This document shows positions 13,893 through 17,470 of a DNA stretch of 17,470 nt, piece after piece; the stretch's first letter is position 1; each line of letters opens with the position of its first letter. This DNA is from Microthrixaceae bacterium. GTDB taxonomy: Bacteria > Actinomycetota > Acidimicrobiia > Acidimicrobiales > DATDAH01. Location of the stretch: positions 1 through 17,470 of the forward strand of contig JACJWK010000036.1 of the NCBI GenBank assembly GCA_020637195.1, read 5' to 3'. A program made the position numbers and the translations under genes. The notes below the pieces were generated by a model, which did no database searches, was not told where the DNA came from, and worked only from the letters and a program-made list of their open reading frames with translations.

Positions 13893-14765
13893 GTGACACA
13901 CAGCGGACAGGACCAGGCAGGCATCGCGGGCGCGGCGGCGCTCATCACCGGGGGCGGCAGCGGCATCGGGCTGGGCTGCGCCCTGCGGTTCGCGGCCGAA
14001 GGCGCCCACGTCACGATCTGCGGGCGCAGCGAGGAGCGCCTGGCCGGCGCCGTCGAGCAGATCCGCGCGGTGGCCGCCGAGGGGGTCACCGTGGCGTCCA
14101 TCCCGTGCGACGTCACCGACGAGGACCAGGTGGCCGCCGCCGTGGCCACGGCGTGCGAGCCGACCGGCGGCCTCGACGTCGTGGTCGCCTCGGCGGGCGG
14201 CTCCGAGACCATCGGTCCCGTCCACTCGATCGACGTGGAGGCGTGGCGCCGCACGATCGACCTGAACCTCACCGGCACCTTCCTCACCCTCAAGCACGCC
14301 GCCCCCGTCATGGTGCGGGGCGGCGGCGGCTCGTTCATCGGCGTCACGTCGCTGGCCGGCGCCACCACCCACCGGTGGTTCGGCGCCTACGGCCCGGCCA
14401 AGGCCGGCATCGAGCAGCTCGTGGCCATGGCCGCCGACGAGTTGGGCGCCTCCAACGTTCGGGTCAACGCCATCGCCCCCGGCCTGGTCGACACCGAGCT
14501 GGTGGGCGCGGTCACCGCCGGTGGTCCCGTGCTCGACGACTACCTCGAGCAGACGCCGATCTCCCGGCCGGGGACCGCCGAGGACATCGCCGGCGCCGCC
14601 CGCTTCCTGGCCGGGCCCGACTCGGCGTGGATCACCGGCCAGGTGCTCCACGTCGACGGCGGCCACAGCCTGCGCCGCGGCCCCGATTTCCGGGCGTTCC
14701 TCGAGCCTCTCTTCGGCGCCGACGGGCTCCGCGGCGTGGTCGCCGAGGAAGGTGTTCCGTCGTGA
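13893..14765 (+). CDS. Short-chain dehydrogenase/reductase (SDR)
   Basis: This is a 290-residue SDR from the GTG at 13893; a GTG at 13884 would add three residues. The -10-like TAACGT favours the later start. Cofactor motif TGGGSGIG is at 19-26, catalytic Ser153, Tyr166 and Lys170 are in place (YGPAK), and the usual NNAG is replaced by VVASAGG (98-103). The second strand ends ICGRS, a basic and hydroxyl pairing that suggests NADP(H). FabG- and 2,4-dienoyl-CoA reductase-like proteins share this general pattern, so a role in acyl-CoA metabolism is possible. A C-terminal extension after DGGHSLRRG is longer than usual. The stop overlaps the hydrolase start by four bases (GTGA). Confidence 0.91.
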   Translation: MTHSGQDQAGIAGAAALITGGGSGIGLGCALRFAAEGAHVTICGRSEERLAGAVEQIRAVAAEGVTVASIPCDVTDEDQVAAAVATACEPTGGLDVVVASAGGSETIGPVHSIDVEAWRRTIDLNLTGTFLTLKHAAPVMVRGGGGSFIGVTSLAGATTHRWFGAYGPAKAGIEQLVAMAADELGASNVRVNAIAPGLVDTELVGAVTAGGPVLDDYLEQTPISRPGTAEDIAGAARFLAGPDSAWITGQVLHVDGGHSLRRGPDFRAFLEPLFGADGLRGVVAEEGVPS

Positions 14766-15703
14766 GCGCGCCCCCTCCTTACAATCCCGGCTATCCGGAG
14801 TTCGGGATGCTCCACGAGAACGCCGCCGAGGTGGGGCTGCCGCACCCGGGCGACGTCGTGGTCGAGCGGGTGTTCGTCGAGGTCGACGCCGGGGGGCGCC
14901 GGGTCAGCGCGCTGAAGTGGGGGGAGGGCGACCCCGAGGTCGTGCTCGTCCACGGCGGTGCCCAGAACGCCCACACCTGGGACACCGTGGTCCTCGCCCT
15001 CGAGCGGCCGGCGCTGGCGGTCGACCTCCCCGGCCACGGCCACTCGGACTGGCGTGACGACCACGCCTACTGGCCGCCGATGATGGCCGCCGACCTGGCC
15101 AAGGTGGTCGGCGCGCTGGCGCCCGACGCCGATCTCGTCGTGGGCATGTCCCTCGGCGGGCTCACGTCGTTCTGCCTGGCCGCCACCCACCCCTACCTGG
15201 TCGAGCGCCTGGCGATCGTCGACGTCACCCCGGGCACCGACCACGCCAAGGCCGAGCCCATCGTCACCTTCATCAGCGGACCCGAGACGTTCGCCAGCTT
15301 CGACGAGATCCTGGCCCGCACCATCGAGCACAACCCCACGCGCTCGGAGTCATCGCTGCGCCGCGGTGTCCTGCACAACGCCAAGGAGAACCCCGACGGC
15401 ACCTGGTCGTGGCGCTACGACGCCGTGCGCGACTGGAAGGCGGCCGGCGGGGACGACGCCTCCCGCATGGCCGACTTCACCAACCTGTGGGAGGCGGTCG
15501 ATGCGGTGGACTCGCCGCTGCTGCTCCTCCGGGGCGGCAACTCCGGCGTGGTCGGTGACGAGGACGTGGAAGAGCTCCAGCGGCGCCAACCCGAGGCCGA
15601 GGTCGTCGTCGTGCCCGACGCCGGCCACAGCATCCAGGGCGACCAGCCCCTCGTGCTCGCCCAGCACCTCCACGACTTCATCACCCGCAGCGAGCGCTCG
15701 TAG
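14762..15703 (+). CDS. Alpha/beta-fold hydrolase
   Basis: This 313-residue protein has the complete catalytic set: an oxyanion loop VHGGAQNAHTWD (63-74), LPGHGHSD (89-96), the nucleophile elbow GMSLGG (Ser130), an acidic residue in the GVVGDED loop (probably Asp266), and the general base His289 in DAGHS. It belongs to the broad esterase, C-C hydrolase or haloalkane dehalogenase-like group; the position of the acid fits esterases and C-C hydrolases. The GTG at 14762 overlaps the SDR stop (GTGA), so the two are translationally coupled and probably act on the same compound, for example ester or ring cleavage next to a ketone/alcohol step. The exact reaction cannot be read from the sequence. Confidence 0.9.
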   Translation: MSAPPPYNPGYPEFGMLHENAAEVGLPHPGDVVVERVFVEVDAGGRRVSALKWGEGDPEVVLVHGGAQNAHTWDTVVLALERPALAVDLPGHGHSDWRDDHAYWPPMMAADLAKVVGALAPDADLVVGMSLGGLTSFCLAATHPYLVERLAIVDVTPGTDHAKAEPIVTFISGPETFASFDEILARTIEHNPTRSESSLRRGVLHNAKENPDGTWSWRYDAVRDWKAAGGDDASRMADFTNLWEAVDAVDSPLLLLRGGNSGVVGDEDVEELQRRQPEAEVVVVPDAGHSIQGDQPLVLAQHLHDFITRSERS

Positions 15704-15715
15704 TCCGAACGGCCG

Positions 15716-15744
15716 TTGCCGCCCGCGCCGCGTAGGCGTATGGT
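15716..15744 (+). promoter_or_regulatory. Promoter of the RHH/PIN toxin-antitoxin operon
   Basis: TTGCCG (15716-15721) and TATGGT (15739-15744) are spaced by 17 bases, the clearest sigma-70-type promoter in the window. The antitoxin ATG at 15752 follows the -10 by seven bases, so the transcript is probably leaderless. Confidence 0.65.
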
Positions 15745-15751
15745 CAGACGT

Positions 15752-16000
15752 ATGCCGCGGATGCAGGTGTACCTGCCCGACGACCTCTACGACGAGGTGA
15801 AGTCCCGCAAGCTGCCCGCGTCCGAGCTGCTGCAGGAGGCGGTGCGGGCCGAGCTCGAACGCCAGCGGGCGCTGGAGGAGACCGATGCGTACCTGGCCGA
15901 GCTCGACGCCGAGCTCGGCCCGCCCGCAGCCGAGGAGCAGGCGCGCGCCGAGGCCATCGCCCGCCGCATCCGCGAGCGCTCCGTGCACCGAGCGGGCTGA
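15752..16000 (+). CDS. Ribbon-helix-helix antitoxin (VapB-like)
   Basis: This 82-residue protein has an N-terminal ribbon-helix-helix: the strand MQVYLPDDLYDEVKSR, then LPASELLQEAVRAELER. This is a standard DNA-binding and dimerisation module of VapB-type antitoxins. The rest is a charged helix (EETDAYLAELDAEL, then AEAIARRIRERS) that would wrap the toxin. It should repress the promoter at 15716-15744 and neutralise the PIN toxin encoded immediately downstream in the same reading frame. The ATG at 15752 is chosen for its distance from the -10; an ATG three codons later is also possible. Confidence 0.85.
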   Translation: MPRMQVYLPDDLYDEVKSRKLPASELLQEAVRAELERQRALEETDAYLAELDAELGPPAAEEQARAEAIARRIRERSVHRAG

Positions 16001-16003
16001 GCG

Positions 16004-16384
16004 CTGCTCGTCCTCGACAGCGGCGCCGTCTCCCGGCTCGCGGGACGAACCGACTTCGCCCGAAACACGATTCGGGAGCTCCGGCGAGACGGTGAGTGGC
16101 CGCCGGTCATCCCGTCGGTCGTGCTCGTCGAGTCACTGCAGGGCGACCCCGGTCGAGATGCGACGACGAACCAGTTCCTGAGGACGTGCCACGTCGAGCC
16201 CACGGTGACCGTGCGGCTCGCGCGGCGGGCGGCGACGTTGCGCCGCCTTGCCGGGAGGGGATCGGCGGTCGACGCGGTCGTGGTCGCCAGCGCCGAGCCT
16301 GGTGGTGTGGTGTTGACCGGAGATGTCGGTGACCTTCGAGCGCTGGCCGCCCACGCTCGAGACGTCGCCGTCGAGCGGATCTGA
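16004..16384 (+). CDS. PIN-domain toxin (VapC-like) without a canonical start codon
   Basis: Starting at CTG 16004 the frame gives 126 residues, the normal VapC length. The PIN acidic residues are all present: Asp5 (LVLDSGAV), Glu43 (VLVESL), Asp90 (SAVDAVVVASA) and Asp107 (LTGDVGDL). VapC proteins are magnesium-dependent RNases that cut tRNA or rRNA. No ATG, GTG or TTG precedes Asp5. The frame is the same as that of the antitoxin and is separated from it only by TGA GCG. The first usual start, a GTG at 16121, would remove the catalytic Asp5. So either CTG is the start, the UGA is read through, or the gene has been silenced by a point change at its start codon. It converges on the SnoaL gene with 4 bases between stops. 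Confidence 0.7.
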   Translation: MLVLDSGAVSRLAGRTDFARNTIRELRRDGEWPPVIPSVVLVESLQGDPGRDATTNQFLRTCHVEPTVTVRLARRAATLRRLAGRGSAVDAVVVASAEPGGVVLTGDVGDLRALAAHARDVAVERI

Positions 16385-16388
16385 CCCC

Positions 16389-16910
16389 TCACGCCCAGAA
16401 GCGCTGCCAGGACTCGTAGCGGTGGGGGATCGTGCCCACGCCGACCTGGTGCTCGGGCCAGTCCGCCGGCGGCTGGGCGAGCGGTTGCTCGTCGAGCGCA
16501 ACGCCCCAGAAGAGCTCGTGCTTGCGGCCCACGAACCGCCACTCGCCGTCGCTCCGGTGGTAGCGGTCCGAGTACTGGATGGCCTGCTCGATCATCCGGG
16601 GGCTGCCGGGGTCGGCCTGGATGCGGCCGAGGCAGTAGACGGTGCCGCGGGCCTGGTCGTGGTCGTCCGGGTCGAGCTCGACCAGGTGGGTGCCCACGAA
16701 CAGCATCGTCACGCCGACGGCCCGCAGGCTCTCGTCGAACGACGCCTTCAGGGCCTCGTGGCCGATGCCGTGGGGCCCGGCATCCACGTCGTCGACGAAC
16801 AGGGCGACGAGGGCATCGAGGTCGCGACGGTCGACGGCGAGGGCGTAGCGCAGGGCGAGGCCCCGGATCTCCTCGATGGCGACGAGGTCGTCGGGAGTGA
16901 GGCCGCTCAT
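16389..16910 (-). CDS. SnoaL-like (NTF2-fold) domain protein
   Basis: This 173-residue protein has the NTF2/SnoaL-like opening: an N-terminal helix IEEIRGLALRYALAVDRRD, then LDALVALFVDDVD, and a later strand pattern (YHRSDGEWRFVGRKHELFW). This fold includes polyketide cyclases, scytalone dehydratase-like enzymes and ketosteroid isomerase. The Tyr22/Asp27 pair in the first helix resembles the enzymatic members, but a specific reaction cannot be assigned. The ATG overlaps the stop of the IclR gene (ATGA), so the protein is co-translated with a regulator. That suggests the IclR protein controls this gene or senses its substrate. Confidence 0.85.
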   Translation of the reverse strand: MSGLTPDDLVAIEEIRGLALRYALAVDRRDLDALVALFVDDVDAGPHGIGHEALKASFDESLRAVGVTMLFVGTHLVELDPDDHDQARGTVYCLGRIQADPGSPRMIEQAIQYSDRYHRSDGEWRFVGRKHELFWGVALDEQPLAQPPADWPEHQVGVGTIPHRYESWQRFWA

Positions 16911-17470
16911 GCCGCCGGCAGCCGGCCGTGGACCGACTGGGTGACCGCGGTGGCGCCCTCGACGAGGCGCTCGGCGAAGGAGGCGACCTCGGCGCCCGTC
17001 ACCGGGCCGCGGAAGCCGATGAGCGCGAGCAGGACCGACACCCTCCCGTCCGGGTCGAAGACCGGCGCCGCGACGTGGTTGACCCGGTAGGACCGCTCGG
17101 GGTCGAGGTCGATGACCAGGTAGTCCTGGTGGCCGAGCTCGTCGACCAGGGCGCCGACGTCGTCGCGGGACGCCACCCGGGCGTCGCCGCCCGAGGTGGC
17201 CCGGGTGAAGCGGGCGTGGGCGTCGGCGTCGAGGGTCACCGAGTAGCCCCGGTCGCGCACCGCGGCGAGGGCGGCGTCGTAGCGGGCCCGCTCGTCGTCG
17301 GTGACGGGGGAGCCCGACCGGGCCAGCCACCGCTCGATGGCATCGGCGGTCTCCCACGCCACGAAGGCGGTGCCGAAGGGCGGGGCGATCGGCACCCGCT
17401 GGCCCACCGCCACGCTGACCGTCAGCGGCCGGGCGGTGCCGACCCGCTCGAGGATGACCATGTCGCCGTC
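16907..17470 (-). CDS. IclR-family transcriptional regulator, effector domain, 5' end cut by window edge
   Basis: The frame is open to the window edge and shows 187 residues corresponding to the C-terminal effector-binding domain of IclR regulators. The visible signatures are ILERVGTARPLTVSVAVGQ near the start, PIAPPFGTAFVAWE (the usual 'GKA' region), the central YSVTLDADAHARFT, VDELGHQDYLVIDLD, and the final AAPVFDPDGRVSVLLALIG. The N-terminal winged helix lies beyond the window. Such proteins bind small organic acids and repress or activate neighbouring catabolic genes. The stop overlaps the SnoaL start. Whether it recognises any palindrome in this window is unknown. Confidence 0.88.
   Translation of the reverse strand, partial: DGDMVILERVGTARPLTVSVAVGQRVPIAPPFGTAFVAWETADAIERWLARSGSPVTDDERARYDAALAAVRDRGYSVTLDADAHARFTRATSGGDARVASRDDVGALVDELGHQDYLVIDLDPERSYRVNHVAAPVFDPDGRVSVLLALIGFRGPVTGAEVASFAERLVEGATAVTQSVHGRLPAA

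Noticed and set aside
17414..17426. The palindrome GCTGACCGTCAGC
   Set aside because: It lies inside the IclR coding region, has a one-base rather than five-base centre, and is explained by the codons for Thr-Val-Ser.

Overview
This window is a very GC-rich stretch (about 70% or more by eye) of a chromosome that looks actinobacterial. The gene families point to Actinomycetota: two LLM-class (F420-type) oxidoreductases, a FadD3-like acyl-CoA ligase, a paired acyl-CoA dehydrogenase, an IclR regulator and many SDRs. GTG starts, very short leaders and TAnnnT -10 boxes 6-8 nt before start codons fit this too. Acidimicrobiia (Ilumatobacter/Iamia-like) is my best guess, but no sequence here fixes the class. 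There are no rRNA or tRNA genes, IS elements or CRISPR arrays.

Layout. (1) 1-1800: an LLM oxidoreductase (minus, cut by the window edge) is divergent from an SDR, with a perfect 14-bp inverted repeat between them. (2) 1854-2757: a Phd/YefM antitoxin and a RelE/ParE toxin with an unusual C-terminal extension, behind an imperfect palindrome that overlaps the promoter. (3) 2775-4610 (minus): a secreted seven-repeat RCC1-type beta-propeller protein. (4) 4740-9334: an operator-like palindrome, then a catabolic operon of FadD3-like acyl-CoA ligase, zinc alcohol dehydrogenase, SDR and LLM oxidoreductase. (5) 9368-11570: a second copy of the same palindrome placed over the promoter of two adjacent acyl-CoA dehydrogenase subunit genes. 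(6) 11571-12935: lower-density accessory DNA read on the minus strand. It holds a 46-codon leader ORF, a DUF4160 gene, a DUF2442 gene and a frameshifted remnant, all joined by overlapping stop/start codons. (7) 12936-15703: a DyP-type peroxidase divergent from an SDR/alpha-beta-hydrolase operon. (8) 15752-16384: a ribbon-helix-helix antitoxin and PIN-domain toxin whose toxin has no ATG/GTG/TTG start. (9) 16389-17470 (minus): a SnoaL-like protein coupled to the effector domain of an IclR regulator cut by the window edge.

How it fits together. The core is a CoA-thioester catabolic module. An acid is activated by the FadD3-like ligase, alcohol and ketone groups are interconverted by the zinc ADH and SDRs, and an alpha,beta double bond is introduced by the acyl-CoA dehydrogenase pair. 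The two CTGAC-N5-GTCAG sites suggest that one unseen repressor controls both operons. The substrate is unknown. FadD3 relatives and two-subunit acyl-CoA dehydrogenases are known from steroid breakdown, so a polycyclic, terpenoid or steroid-like acid is plausible but unproven. No hydratase or thiolase is present, so the pathway is incomplete here. Three toxin-antitoxin or TA-like modules sit in the joints between catabolic operons, which marks those joints as sites of accessory gene insertion.
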